Below are positions 12,967-23,527 of a stretch of 64,000 nucleotides of DNA, piece by piece (within the stretch, counting starts at the first letter, position 1; every line of letters starts with the position of its first letter). A program made the translations under genes and the position numbers. The notes beneath the pieces are model-generated. The model was not told where the DNA came from and ran no database searches. It saw only the letters and a program-made list of their open reading frames with translations. Source of the DNA: Pseudeuparius sepicola. Its lineage: Eukaryota; Arthropoda; Insecta; Coleoptera; Anthribidae. The stretch is from positions 18,702,175 to 18,766,174 of the forward strand of contig OY987303.1 in NCBI GenBank assembly GCA_963920635.1, written 5' to 3'.

Positions 12967-12968
12967 TT
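12908..12968. repeat. (ATT)n microsatellite in the DIRS 3' region
   Basis: A run of TTA/ATT triplets with one interruption near 12921-12932. The open frames across it translate to poly-Ile or poly-Leu and are artefacts. Confidence 0.85.
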
Positions 12969-13013
12969 CCTATATGCCTATATGTCTACAAAAATAAATG
13001 GGGAGGGTATTTT

Positions 13014-13124
13014 CTATTTGGATGTGACCAATCTCGTATAATTTGGATTGAATTTCCTTACAGGTAAGTCGTTTAATCCCTAATTATACTCCGATTGGTC
13101 ACATCCAAATAGATCACCCTGTAG
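13014..13124. repeat. DIRS internal complementary region (circle-junction guide)
   Basis: 13014-13082 is the reverse complement of the left end (12685-12754) and 13083-13124 is the reverse complement of the right end (25374-25415). Read on the minus strand the region is therefore right end joined directly to left end. In the DIRS1 model such a region templates the joining of the two cDNA ends into a circle before recombinase-driven integration. A few substitutions separate it from the present termini, for example around CTCGTATAAT. Confidence 0.85.
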
Positions 13125-13346
13125 ATGTTTAAAGAGTTCTGGCGATCTTTTGTGCAGTTTTGTCTATTCAATAAAAATGACAAAATTGCGTTTTTAATCA
13201 ATGTATTTGTGCGTATTCAATATAACAATTATTAAACAAATAACAAACAAACGAATGTATATGAATATAATATGTAATAATATAACATGTGAAAATTCAT
13301 TGTAAAAGTGTATAAGTACTTAATGTAAACATGCAATGACATTTCT

Positions 13347-14327
13347 TTACAGTGATTTTAGGTAGTCTGCTAAAAACTGTTTTGGTGCTATTGGTCTATT
13401 GTAGAATTTCTCAAGGGTGTTTGATTTCTCTGACCATCCCGCAGCATTTTTTACATTTTGTACGTGTATTCCTGCCCTGAGTGCGGCAGATGATGCAGCA
13501 TGCCTTGTACTGTGTGCCTTGAATTTTTCTGTGTCAATACCGCATTCATTCAGAACATTTTTTATCCATCGGCTTAGTGTTTGAGATGATGCTGGACGAT
13601 GTGGCTTTTTAAAAGTGAGGAGAAGATAATCTTCGTCGTTCCTGAGAGGCTGTGTTCTCTGCACATAGTGAGCAATTGTTGTTGCCGCACATATTTCCGG
13701 CTTTTCTCTTAAAAAGGGCAAGAATAATGTTGGTTGTGGTCTTTTGGGAGCAGAAGTCTATATCAGATCCGAAATAGCTATTGTAATCTTATCATCGCCT
13801 ATTTTTATGTTGCTCACCCTTATTTTTGATAAGGTTTGAGATCTTTGTGCTGTGCAGAGGGCCAGTAATGCAACTAGCTTTTTTGAGAGCTTTTAGAACG
13901 TTAGAGATTCTAATGGGTGCCATTTCCCTAAAGTTTCTAGTACGACACTCGGATCCCACGTGTCTTCATATTTCGGGAAGGAGGGATTTTTCTTAAACGC
14001 ACCTTTCATGAACCTATCAACAATTTCTGATTTGCTAGTATCCGATATGATGCCTAAGGCTGATCTATGGCTATTCAGGCCAGAATAACTCGATCCCTTG
14101 TCTACGAATCTATTTAGAAAGTTTAAAATATCCGTTGTGGCTGGATTAAATATACGTTCAGCATCACCTTTCCAGAATTTCCACCACTGAGAGAAGGTGG
14201 AATTGTACTGTTTTAATGTACTTTTACTTAGGGATGACACAATCACGTCCAAGGTTCTTCCGGTTATGTTTTTCTTCCCGTAGACTTGCTGCATAAAACC
14301 GTTGCACCCAGGGTAAGGTGGCGCCAC
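13347..14327 (-). pseudogene. DIRS tyrosine recombinase, broken by two stops
   Basis: One continuous reading frame encodes a DIRS-family tyrosine recombinase but is cut by TAA at 13893-13895 and TAG at 13758-13760. Catalytic positions remain recognisable: the first Arg in AQRSQTL (about 13842), the box HSTRH (about 13514) and the nucleophile Tyr in FYNRP (about 13401). The N-terminal part (about 14327-13900) is the core-binding region. The first ATG in frame is at 14294; the frame opens slightly upstream and overlaps the end of the RT/RH/methylase frame by about 64 nt. The enzyme would integrate the circular DNA copy. In this copy a full-length product cannot be made without readthrough. Confidence 0.8.
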
Positions 14328-16288
14328 ATCGGATGGGGTTCTCTAAAGGGAGAAAGCACCAAATCAATTCTAGGTTGTAGTGTGACAGTTTGTGATATAA
14401 TCATGTTTTGAAGTTTAGGAAACCATGGCTGTGATTCCCACAAGGGGAAAACAACAATGGCTTCTGCCAGATCAGTTTCTATTTTATTTAGAATTTTTGG
14501 GAGTAGTGCAAAAGGAGGAAATATATATGCTTTTAAGTTGCTCCAAGATATCGAGAATGCATCTGCTGCATGGCTCTCCGGATCCGGGCGCCAGGAAACG
14601 AATCGTTCGCATTTTTTGTTTTCATAAGAGGCAAAAAGATCAACTTCCGGCTTTCCCAATTGTTGGCATATTTGTCGATAGGCCCCTATGTCTAAACTGT
14701 ATTCAGTTTCGATTCTTTTTGACCTAGACCATTCGTCCGAGATCTTGTTGTCTTTAGAATTTATAAATGAAGCAAAAATGAAAATATTCCGTCTTTCGCA
14801 CCACTTCCAAATTTTTTCCACAATAGTATTTAAGCCCTTGTATTTTACGCTACCCATACGGTTAATATTGGAAATAGCGGTTTTGTTGTCAATTCGCAAC
14901 AATATATAACAGTTTTCGCAATTTTTCGCAAATGTTTTCAGCCCGAAAAACGCGGCTGTTAGTTCTAATCGATTTATATGAAGAAGTTATTCCCCCGGTT
15001 TCCAAAACCCTCTTGCCGTTTTTTCTTCACAGGTAGCCCCCCAACCAGTTTTTAATGCATCTGTGAAAATAACCATTTCATAAGATGGGGATTTTATATC
15101 CTGTTCGGCACACTCAATATATTTTATCCGCCAACGAAACTGTCTGTTCAAGAAGGAACCTATTTTGAAATATTTATCGTAATTGCCGTGATTGCGGCGC
15201 AAAGCTAAGTATTTTTCCCTTTCGAAGGTTTTTGTATGTATCCATCCATAACGCACAGCTGAGCAAACTGATGTTAGGTGCCCGAGGTATCTAGAAAAGA
15301 GTCTTATTTTTACATTAGTTTTTGTCATCATGTTTCGAAAGATCCTTTTTATGTTTTGTTTTTTGTTTTCAGGAATGGAAATTTTCATTTTGTTTGTGTC
15401 AAGTGTATAACCCAAAAAAATAATTTTTCGAGCTGGTTTTAAGCAACTTTTTTCAAAATTGATTTTAAATCCAAGTTCCACCAAAATTTGACAAGTGGCC
15501 TTTACATTTTTTAAACAACATTCCATGTTTTTCCCTATTAAAAGAATATCGTCTAGATAAGCTACTGACAGAAACCCTCGATTTCTAAGATATGATAAAA
15601 CTGGTTTTAGCAATTTTGTAAATACATAAGGGGCTAAGACCGAACGGAAGGGCTTGGAATTCAAAGTATGTTGACCCGTATTTAAATCGAAAATATTTTT
15701 TATGATCTTGGTGCAACGGTACTAAAAGGTAGGCGTCTTTTAAATCCAACTTTGCTAAATAATCATTTTCCGATACTAGATTTCTGACGGTTCTCATATC
15801 CTCCAATTTAAAGTGGGGGGGCTCTACGTATTTATTTAAGTTTTTGAGATTTAAAATAAGTCTATGACCCCCACTAGAATTTTTCCTCAAAAAGGAGTTT
15901 GATATAAATTGGTTTTTACATTTCTCTACTTGCTTTATAGCACCAATTTTTTGAAGAGAGCTAAGGCACTCTAAATACGTTTCTTTGTGTTTTTTACGAG
16001 TTGAGGTATTTTTTGGCACCGCATATTGACGGGGCTTCCTCTGGAAGCCCCTTATCCAGCTCAGGATTGTTTGTTGGTTACTTTACGCCAGTTATGGCAG
16101 AAATATTTTAATCTACCCGCATACTCTACCTCTGCTAGTACCGGGTGTTCTTGTGCCATGTTTTCTTCTCCGCCCATCTGTCGTTTCTTCTGTCGTCCCT
16201 CTTGTTGTTGTAGTCCCTCCGCGTCCTGTATGTGTTCTGTTTGACACTGCTGCTGCCGCCTCTCCCCTGTTTGTTGTGTGTTTTCCAA
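14264..16288 (-). pseudogene. DIRS reverse transcriptase / RNase H / methylase-like polyprotein, frameshifted
   Basis: Three pieces make up the second DIRS gene. 16288-16061 carries the DIRS-typical RLKYF...NWRKVT entry and overlaps the end of the gag-like frame. 16082-15585 covers the fingers and palm, up to LPFGLSP. 15664-14987 has the YLDD catalytic box at about 15559-15548. Single-base indels near 16070 and near 15628 shift the frame. A TAA at 14987-14989 interrupts RNase H, which continues in the same frame to 14264. The last part holds VDLFAS, DAF and PPFALLP motifs that resemble the phage Dam-like methylase domain of DIRS1-type elements, with FPPF where DPPF/Y would be expected. Frames and motif order support a once-functional polyprotein now decayed. 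Confidence 0.8.
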
Positions 16289-16998
16289 CGTACCTTCGAG
16301 ACTCGGCCCCTCGAGTTTTTTGAAGTAGAAGGAGCGCTTAGTTCTTTTGCAGCTGTTTCCATGTTTTTAGCCAGTTTGCATTTCTCCCCCAGATCTTCCC
16401 CAAATAGAAAAAGATCAGGTTTTTGTGCCGCAGCGACCTTTAAAATTTTCGCATTCAGGCTGGGATATATAATGAATTTTCGGTGGTTGGATATGCTGTA
16501 GTGGACCGAGCAAAACATTTGACCAGCTTCAACCAAATGTTTTATGGTGTCTTCCCATCCAGTAAGCTCTTCGTTTTGCATGAGCTTTGTTAAAACAGCG
16601 CCTAGGCTCGAGAGTCCCTTGCCTAACTGACCCTGAAGTTCTAGAAGGAAGGAGTCTTTTTTATTGTCAGACGCCGTCAATGTCATTTGTACTTCTGGGT
16701 TTAATTTGGGGCCTTGTAGTTGAGTGCAATTCCCAGGTATACACCACTTTTCGAGTTCCTGCTTCGCTTCTTTTCCTATCCCTTCGGATAAGTAGCTTCT
16801 CCAGCGGCGGGCTAAATCCTCTGCAATGTTCGGGCCCGTAGTGCTCACCTCCGTGGGGTCCACCCCTAAAATACATTTCTCGGACGTGTCTGCATGTCCA
16901 GCTTCCGAGGGACCTGCACTTCCGTCGGTGTCACTTTCGCTTCCTGATCTGGTTTCCTCCGTGTCTGAACCTAGGCAATTAGAAGTAAAAATTACCAT
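16135..16998 (-). CDS. DIRS gag-like protein
   Basis: An uninterrupted frame of 287 codons from the ATG at 16996-16998; the frame is open upstream to about 17112 but has no earlier ATG. The N-terminal third is acidic and Ser/Thr/Gly-rich. A middle helical portion (about residues 80-215) is followed by a strongly basic Arg/Lys/Asn-rich tail, as expected of a nucleic-acid-binding structural protein. I see no CCHC zinc knuckle. Its position upstream of, and overlapping, the RT frame matches ORF1 of DIRS elements. Assignment rests on position and composition and not on a diagnostic motif. Unlike its neighbours, this frame is intact. Confidence 0.65.
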   Translation of the reverse strand: MVIFTSNCLGSDTEETRSGSESDTDGSAGPSEAGHADTSEKCILGVDPTEVSTTGPNIAEDLARRWRSYLSEGIGKEAKQELEKWCIPGNCTQLQGPKLNPEVQMTLTASDNKKDSFLLELQGQLGKGLSSLGAVLTKLMQNEELTGWEDTIKHLVEAGQMFCSVHYSISNHRKFIIYPSLNAKILKVAAAQKPDLFLFGEDLGEKCKLAKNMETAAKELSAPSTSKNSRGRVSKVRWKTHNKQGRGGSSSVKQNTYRTRRDYNNKRDDRRNDRWAEKKTWHKNTRY

Positions 16999-17696
16999 GG
17001 CGTTCTCTTTCTGGATACTCGGTTTAAGAAGGCAACTATACTGCACTTTTCCGAATGAAATCTTAGGGTATTTACTATTACTATTATTATTGTTAATAGT
17101 ATTAGTATACAACTGGATATTTAGCAGTTGTTTTCCAACTTTTATAACTCAATATTTAACAGTCGTTTTCTTTTTCCACGAACCTGAGGGGTATTTTCCC
17201 TCCTTTGTAGTTAAATATTTCAACTGGATATTTAGCAGTTGCAACCAATTTAATTTTTATGCACCCAGTAATTTTTTGTCTGAAACACTCTCGGCGCCGC
17301 GCCGTGAACAAAAACCTATTTAGTTTTTGTCGCGTGAGTCGACTGCTATGAATCAGTCATGACTTATGTTAATTTATTTTCAAAATGTTTCATATGGTAT
17401 GTAATTATATATAATATTTATATATGTATTATGGGCCGTTTGATTTTGAAGTTGTATGAATATAACAGAGGGCATAGTTATCTGCAACTTAGTAAATTAT
17501 TGTATTGGTACTTACTTGAAGTTGAGGAGTATAAATCTTTAAGTGTGTCTTCTAACTTCTAACTTCCTCATTTTCTTTTTAATCTTCCGAATCTCCTTCC
17601 CGGAAGCTTTCCTCTTTCCCATTTTGGTTTTTCCCTCTGCTTTTTCGGTTGGTTTTGTTTATCGTTGTCGTTTCGAACTGCACGCGCACCGCGCAA
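16999..17696 (-). other. DIRS 5' non-coding region
   Basis: This lies between the gag-like start and the right terminal repeat. A near-palindromic motif (CAACTGGATATTTAGCAGTT, followed by G) occurs twice, near 17110 and 17220, with related ACAGTCG/CAGTTG words between. These may be regulatory dyads or remnants of duplication. Open frames on the plus strand here have no recognisable domain. Confidence 0.5.
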
Positions 17697-17772
17697 GAAG
17701 TACAATGAAGGCGAGTAGTGTGCGGGCCGGGTCGGGAGCGGGGGAAACACAAAAACTCTTTAAACTTGCGCG
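17697..17772. repeat. DIRS right inverted terminal repeat, inner part
   Basis: This part pairs with 12788-12863 of the left repeat. It ends in CGCG, the errantivirus target site, and resumes at 25349. Confidence 0.85.
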
Positions 17773-17941
17773 AGTTACGTGGGCGAGCGTAACAAATTTG
17801 TTTTTAAAAAGATGTTTATTGGCAAAAGTTACAAGAGAGACTGTCGTAATAGAACATGTTTTAGTATATATAATATTAAAAGTGTCTTCTCAGCATGTAG
17901 CGTCTTCTTTCCAGAAACATGGCATATGTGTTCATGTAACT
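17773..17941. repeat. Errantivirus 3' LTR
   Basis: 169 bp, identical to 25180-25348. On the minus strand it contains an AATAAA polyadenylation signal (complement at 17815-17820) and a TATA-like TTATATATAC. Just upstream on the minus strand, at 17942-17954, is the purine-rich GTAGGGCCGGAGG, the probable polypurine tract for plus-strand priming. Confidence 0.92.
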
Positions 17942-17990
17942 CCTCCGGCCCTACTGGGAAGCATATTCTTTAGGATGTGGTTCCCAAAAG

Positions 17991-19698
17991 TTAAATGATG
18001 ATTTCTTCTCGGGTTTCCTTTTGTTTTGGGTTAATAGAAAATTTTTGAAAATGTTTTTTAATTAATTTGAGCAAGAGTAGTAATAAAACAATTAATATTA
18101 TAATGAAAATAAAAATTGTAAAAATGTTAATTTTCTTTGTTTCAAGTGGTGACGACATGTCTTCTAAAATCTTCTTCTGTTCTTCAAGGGTGTCTTGAAT
18201 ACTTCTTGTTTCTTCTAAGTTGATTTTGTTGAGGCTGAGTTCTGGCAGACCTAGCTTCTTCGGGATGCTAGTGAGGTTTTTACTCGAAAAGTTTATAGAG
18301 GGTAAAGATACTTTTATAAAGGGTAGTTTGCTAGTTTTATAGCTTTGTAATATTATCGAATTTAATTTTAAAGTGCAATCGGAAAACAGTTCAACTAAGT
18401 AACTTCCTTGTAGTGGTGTATTATTTGGTACTGAGTTTTTACAGGAACTAACAGCTATTCGCTTTGACGGAACAGTTATTAGCCATTTATTTTTGACAAC
18501 TTTGGCTATCTCAACTTTTTGGATAGTAGTCTTGAAGGGAGAACAGTTCGTTAAATTTTTGAATGATATTAATTGCACCTCGCAAGGAGCGTCATCATCA
18601 ACATGCGTAGGACTAACTTCTTCACAAATGTACTTGGTTTCTTCAATTTTCTTGCAGATTTTGTCCATGGAAACATACTTTTCATTGTTAAGTGCAAGGA
18701 ATGGTTTATAAGGTAGGCAAAAGTAAAAATCGGGTTCATTATTTTTTGGGATTGGTAATGGTAGGATTTTGTAATATTGGTATAACTCTGATTCAACCAA
18801 GGGTATTTCTAAAATAAATGTGATACTGAACTCTTTTGAGTAGCTTTTAATTTCAATAAGTTTTTCGAAATTCAAAATATTATCAATAGTTGCTGAAAGA
18901 GGTACTTTGCCTAACTTTAAATATTTTTCAGATTCTTTTATTTCTAATAACAAGTCTATAGGATTTATGATTGAGTTATGTAAAGTATTCAATTTTGCAA
19001 AAGAAACTGCTACTTCCATTCTATCAAATATATTGTAGATATTTTGGTATATATTAGTAAGTTGATGAATCAAAATATGAATTTGAAAATAATTGAAGTC
19101 ATCTAGTTGGGCTTGAGCGAATTTCTCGAGAGCTTCTCGTATTTGATTAATTTTAAATTCTATTTGTTTTTGGTTGTGAGTTATGTTTGTCACTGTTTCC
19201 TCAAATTTCTTAATGGTAGATTTTAATAACGTAATTTGACTGAAGGCAACACCCTTTAATTTGTTTTGATTTTCTTGTAAGTTTTTTATCTGCATGTCAT
19301 ATTTTTGGCTATCTTCTTGATCTAAATTTCCTGTAATACATTTAATGAGAGATCCCAAAGGATTAAGTAAGCCTCTTTTCTGTCTAGTTACATTTTGAAT
19401 AGGATTTATTTGATTTATTTGTAAATCGATCTGCTTTTCTAATGCAAACAAATATGAAAATGAATTATTGTATTCGTCACCATAGTGTCCAATTTTACTT
19501 TTAATGTCATTATTAAGTTTATACACTTGATTTTTTATTTCTAAATATCTTGAAACTACTGGGGCTAAGTCGTATACTTGAACAAGTGGCCAGTGATTAG
19601 ATACAATTTGTGTCGTTCCTAACTTGTATGGGAAGAGTCCGGGATAGGAGTTGAGGTTATGGAAGTTTGTGTCGGTTGCGTCGATGGTCCAGGTCCAT
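17991..19698 (-). CDS. env: Errantivirus envelope protein, 3' exon
   Basis: The product is an Env of the insect-errantivirus/baculovirus F type, a membrane fusion glycoprotein. The frame is open from about 19718. A good splice acceptor (TTGTTACAG) places the exon start at 19698. Visible features are an RxKR furin-like site at about 19385-19374 followed by a Gly/Leu-rich fusion-peptide-like segment, coiled-coil-prone sequence after it, paired cysteines in the C-terminal half, several N-x-S/T sites, one hydrophobic transmembrane segment at about 18131-18069, and a short basic tail. There is no ATG near the exon start; the start probably lies in the leader exon at 24930. A GTG at 19526 is unlikely to be the real start. 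It overlaps the pol end by about 80 nt. With the leader exon the product would be 578 residues, typical of the family. Confidence 0.85.
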
Positions 19699-22600
19699 CT
19701 GTAACAACGTGTTTTATTTTAGTCTCGTTTTTGTGTGTAATCTCTGTCTTGTTTGTTTTTGGGTTTTGTATTTCAATTTTTCCGTTCTCGAGAATTTTTG
19801 TAACCAAATAGGGGCCTGTAAATTTGGATTTTAATTTCGCTGACCTCGGATCCACTTGTTTAAAAACCTGAGTGCCTACTGTAATTTCAGCGGCTGTCTT
19901 ACTACTGTTTCGCTTGTTAATTATATTTTCCTTTTTGTCAACACAGTCGGAATGAATTTTATCATAAAGCGCTTTCGTGTTATTCTGATGATTGTTAACA
20001 TATTCCGTGAAAACTTGAGCGGGTATAAGTGACATCGGATCGCGAGAGTCTGTATGACCTGAGATTATTTCAAAAGGCGTGTGATTAGTATGAGAATGAA
20101 TTGTGCTATTGTAAGCTATTATTGCGTATGTCATTAAGGTCGGTATATCAGATGTTTTGTCCTTTTCTCTAAGAATTCGAAGGTGCTCAATTAGGGTTGA
20201 ATGTAGTCTTTCTATTGGGGAGTTTGACTCATGATGACGGGGGGTGGTGAAATGTACTTTTATATTATGAGTTTTCAATAAGTCATCTAAAACGTCGTTT
20301 TTAAATTCTGAGCCGTTATCACAAACAATTAGCTTTGGAATTCCGTGGAATGAAAAGAAATGAACTAGTTGTTGGCAGGCCGATATTGCTGTTCCAAAGT
20401 ATGGTAAAGCTTGAGCAAATTTCGAAAATTTGTCTATTAAAGTTAGAAATTTATATTTTCCTGTAATAAATGTGTCAATATGTAATATTTCGAAAGGCCT
20501 AGAAGGGGTTTGAGTCAAAACTAGGGGTTCATTAGGAGGTCTTCTATTGTATTTTGACCGTTGACATATTTCGCATTGATTTATGTACTTAGAAATATCG
20601 GATTTTTGAGATTTCCAATAGTAATTTTGTTTTAAAAATTTATAAGTTTCGTCGATTCCACGATGATTTGTCTTGCCTTCGTGTTTGTATTTTATAAGCA
20701 TCTGTCTCTCTTCCGGTTTAACATTATTAATAAGTTTGGTACATTCGATAAGTTTGCAATTTTGAAAATGTGTATTAAGTGATTCTTGGAAGTAAGGCCG
20801 TAATTCTTTAGAATGAAAGTAAATATACATGGTTTTGTTACTTATGTATTCTCTTAAAAATTTTGTTATCTCATTAATATTGGTAGGTAAGGTTGCATAA
20901 ATGATATGGTGGTCGTCAAAATTTTCTTGTTCAATTTTTGAGTATAACTCGTAGGGTGATTTTTTGATAATCATCTGGTTTGGTCGATTGTTAATAATTT
21001 CGTCTAATATTGGGATATTGGTCGTAGTTTCGGGGGCATTGATACTATGCGCAGTGGCATCAGTAGTCGGTGGTCGTATTTGTATATTTTGCAAAATTCT
21101 TATTTTTTGTTTAGGGTTTTCAGGTAAGGTAAATTTTTGTAAATCATTCATTATTTCGTTAATTTCTTGCTTGTCAATATCATTCTGTTTTAAAGATTCG
21201 TCTAAGTCAGTAGTTAAGTCTGAAGTTGGGGAAGGATTAGGTAAAAATTTTGATTCTTGGCGCAAAAATTCATCTATGTCAAAGTCTATGTCTCCGGCAT
21301 TATTAAAGGTAGATTGGGTTTCTATTGCATTTAACTGAATTCTAGAAAGGGCATCTGCATTGGAATTTTGTTTTCCTTTTTTATATATAATTTGGTAATC
21401 GAACTCTTCAAGTTTGAGGCGCCATCTGACTAATTTGGAGTTAGGTTCTTTCAGATTAAAGAGCCAAACGAGAGGGCGATGATCTGTGTATATAAAGAAT
21501 TTTCTACCGTATAGATAAGGCCTAAAATACTTGCATGACCATAAAATTCCGAGTAATTCACGCTCAATAGTCGAATATTTTTGTTCCGTATTGTTGAGGG
21601 TGCGTGATGCGTATGCGATTGGCGAATCGTTAGGCGGGGTTCCTTGTGACAGGACTGCTCCTAATGCTACACTAGAGGCATCTGTTGTTAGAACGAAGGG
21701 TTTGTCAAATTCTGGATATTTTAAAATAGGGGCATTTATCAGCAAATCTTTTAAATGATTAAAAGCTTCGATAAATTTCGTAGAGTGATCTACTTTACGG
21801 TTTTTCTTGAGGCATTCAGTTAAGGGTTTACTAATTTTGGAAAAATCTTTGATAAACTTACGGTAGTAACCAGCTAAACCTAAAAATGACTTAATTTCTT
21901 TTTGCGTACGGGGTATAGGAAAATCTTTAACTGCCTTAATTTTATCCGGGTTGGGCTTAACTCCGTCAGTGGTAATTTGGTGTCCTAAATAAGCTACTTC
22001 TTTATGTAAAAATTCCGATTTGTCCAGTTGGACTTTAAAGTTTGATTCTCTAAGGCGTTGGAAAACTGATTTTAGTCTGTCTATATGTTCTTGTAAAGAT
22101 GTCGAGAAAATTATAATGTCGTCGAGGTACACTAAACATGTTTCGTTTTGTAATCCGCGCAGAACATTATTTATAACCCTTTGGAACGTAGAGGGTGAGT
22201 TTTTAAGTCCAAATGGCATTCTTTTGAATTCAAAATGACCGGTGTCTGTAGAAAATGCTGTTTTTGGGATGTCGTCCGGTGACATTTCTATTTGGTGAAA
22301 GCCGTTCGCCAAATCGAGTGTCGAGAAGTATTGGGCTTTTCCGAGTTTGTCTAGAATGTCCGAAATGTTTGGTAATGGAAATTTGTCGTCAATTGTCTTG
22401 TCATTAAGTTTGCGATAGTCAATCACAATCCTCCATTTTCGTTTTCCTGATGCGTCCATTTTTTTTGGTACTACCCAAATGGGGCTACTCCACGGGGAAT
22501 TTGAATGTTGGATTATGCCGTTAGATAACATTTTGCTAATTTGCGTTTTGACTTCTTGTCTGTGAATTTCGGGGTATCGATATGTTTTTGTGAAAATGGG

Positions 22601-23527
22601 AGATTCGTCAGTCAATTTAATTTTGTGTTTTATTTGGTTCGTGAATGTCAAAGGAGTATTTTCTACATAAAAAATATCTCGGTATTCGAAACATAATTTT
22701 CGAATTGCGTCATATTCTTCTTGATTACAGTGACTTAAGCGTAAATTTTTTAAATTCTGTTTTTGTAGTTGTTCAATATGGTCGTCTAGATCTTGGTCAG
22801 TTTCCATTTTTTCGAAAAAATTTATTTCAGCTTCATTGATTAGTACAATATCAAAGGGCTTAAGAAATTTAATTTTGATTGGATTTTCCGAAATATTAGT
22901 AACAAAGGTAGTAGCGAATGAATCTACAATATTGCAAACTGCTTCAGGCATTTCTGCTTTTCCAAAATTTGTGTAAGGTAAGATACAAGTGCCAGAAATT
23001 TTATTTACGGGTACTTTTATTTTTTGTACGCTTCGGGGCTGTATAATTATTTCTAATGTCGTGAAATTTGCATTTATGAAATTTGAAACGATATATTCAG
23101 TGTTATTTAAGGGAATAGCTACATAAGGCGTAACTAGATAGTCACAACGTAAATCGATATTTGACATAATTTTATGTTTTAAGAAATCGGTGCCAAATAA
23201 TCCTGCATATTTTTTTGAAAAATCAAATAAATAAAATTTATGGTTTCCATTCATTTGAAATGAGGGAAAAACTGGAATTTCCATCGCTTCGTTATGTATG
23301 GATCTAGCGTGGGCTGTTTTTACACAAAAAGGTTCTTCGAAAATAAAATCTGTAAAGTATTGATGAGCTAATTCGGGATTAATAAAACTTCTTGAACTAC
23401 CTGTGTCTATTAAAAAATTTGCATTTAGTTCGGGGAGATAAACGTAAGGTAAGGTGGTTTCGTCGGTATTATTTAGATAAATTACGTTGTAGGGTTTTGG
23501 TTCGGAGTTATCTGAAAATTTTCGTTT
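19619..23527 (-). CDS. pol: Errantivirus Pol: protease, reverse transcriptase, RNase H, integrase
   Basis: The frame is open from 23527, overlapping the gag end by 46 nt in the -1 frame, so Pol is made as a Gag-Pol fusion by frameshifting. An ATG at 23284 is internal and comes after the protease. Domains in order: aspartic protease with DTG at about 23407-23399; reverse transcriptase with LPFG-like and YLDD boxes (YLDD at about 22129-22118); RNase H with TDASS; integrase with an HHCC zinc finger and a D,D(35)E triad (residues 937, 989 and 1025 counted from the ATG at 23284); and a C-terminal GPY module. All catalytic residues are present and no stop or shift interrupts the frame. The product would copy the RNA, process the polyprotein and integrate the DNA. 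Confidence 0.95.
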   Translation of the reverse strand, partial: KRKFSDNSEPKPYNVIYLNNTDETTLPYVYLPELNANFLIDTGSSRSFINPELAHQYFTDFIFEEPFCVKTAHARSIHNEAMEIPVFPSFQMNGNHKFYLFDFSKKYAGLFGTDFLKHKIMSNIDLRCDYLVTPYVAIPLNNTEYIVSNFINANFTTLEIIIQPRSVQKIKVPVNKISGTCILPYTNFGKAEMPEAVCNIVDSFATTFVTNISENPIKIKFLKPFDIVLINEAEINFFEKMETDQDLDDHIEQLQKQNLKNLRLSHCNQEEYDAIRKLCFEYRDIFYVENTPLTFTNQIKHKIKLTDESPIFTKTYRYPEIHRQEVKTQISKMLSNGIIQHSNSPWSSPIWVVPKKMDASGKRKWRIVIDYRKLNDKTIDDKFPLPNISDILDKLGKAQYFSTLDLANGFHQIEMSPDDIPKTAFSTDTGHFEFKRMPFGLKNSPSTFQRVINNVLRGLQNETCLVYLDDIIIFSTSLQEHIDRLKSVFQRLRESNFKVQLDKSEFLHKEVAYLGHQITTDGVKPNPDKIKAVKDFPIPRTQKEIKSFLGLAGYYRKFIKDFSKISKPLTECLKKNRKVDHSTKFIEAFNHLKDLLINAPILKYPEFDKPFVLTTDASSVALGAVLSQGTPPNDSPIAYASRTLNNTEQKYSTIERELLGILWSCKYFRPYLYGRKFFIYTDHRPLVWLFNLKEPNSKLVRWRLKLEEFDYQIIYKKGKQNSNADALSRIQLNAIETQSTFNNAGDIDFDIDEFLRQESKFLPNPSPTSDLTTDLDESLKQNDIDKQEINEIMNDLQKFTLPENPKQKIRILQNIQIRPPTTDATAHSINAPETTTNIPILDEIINNRPNQMIIKKSPYELYSKIEQENFDDHHIIYATLPTNINEITKFLREYISNKTMYIYFHSKELRPYFQESLNTHFQNCKLIECTKLINNVKPEERQMLIKYKHEGKTNHRGIDETYKFLKQNYYWKSQKSDISKYINQCEICQRSKYNRRPPNEPLVLTQTPSRPFEILHIDTFITGKYKFLTLIDKFSKFAQALPYFGTAISACQQLVHFFSFHGIPKLIVCDNGSEFKNDVLDDLLKTHNIKVHFTTPRHHESNSPIERLHSTLIEHLRILREKDKTSDIPTLMTYAIIAYNSTIHSHTNHTPFEIISGHTDSRDPMSLIPAQVFTEYVNNHQNNTKALYDKIHSDCVDKKENIINKRNSSKTAAEITVGTQVFKQVDPRSAKLKSKFTGPYLVTKILENGKIEIQNPKTNKTEITHKNETKIKHVVTDGPGPSTQPTQTSITSTPIPDSSHTS

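Noticed and set aside
12785..13041. Open frames on the plus strand with long Leu or Ile runs
   Set aside because: They read through the (ATT)n microsatellite and DIRS terminal repeat; no domain and the sequence is explained by the transposon.
16026..17323. Plus-strand Cys/Ser-rich frames over the DIRS gag-like gene
   Set aside because: Antisense shadows of the gag-like coding region.
17543..17998. 151-codon plus-strand frame across the DIRS repeat and errantivirus LTR
   Set aside because: It crosses a transposon junction, and a near-identical stretch recurs at 25160-25384 in the other LTR; it is a shadow of repeat sequence.
20964..22839. Plus-strand frames within 19619-23527
   Set aside because: Antisense shadows of the errantivirus pol gene.
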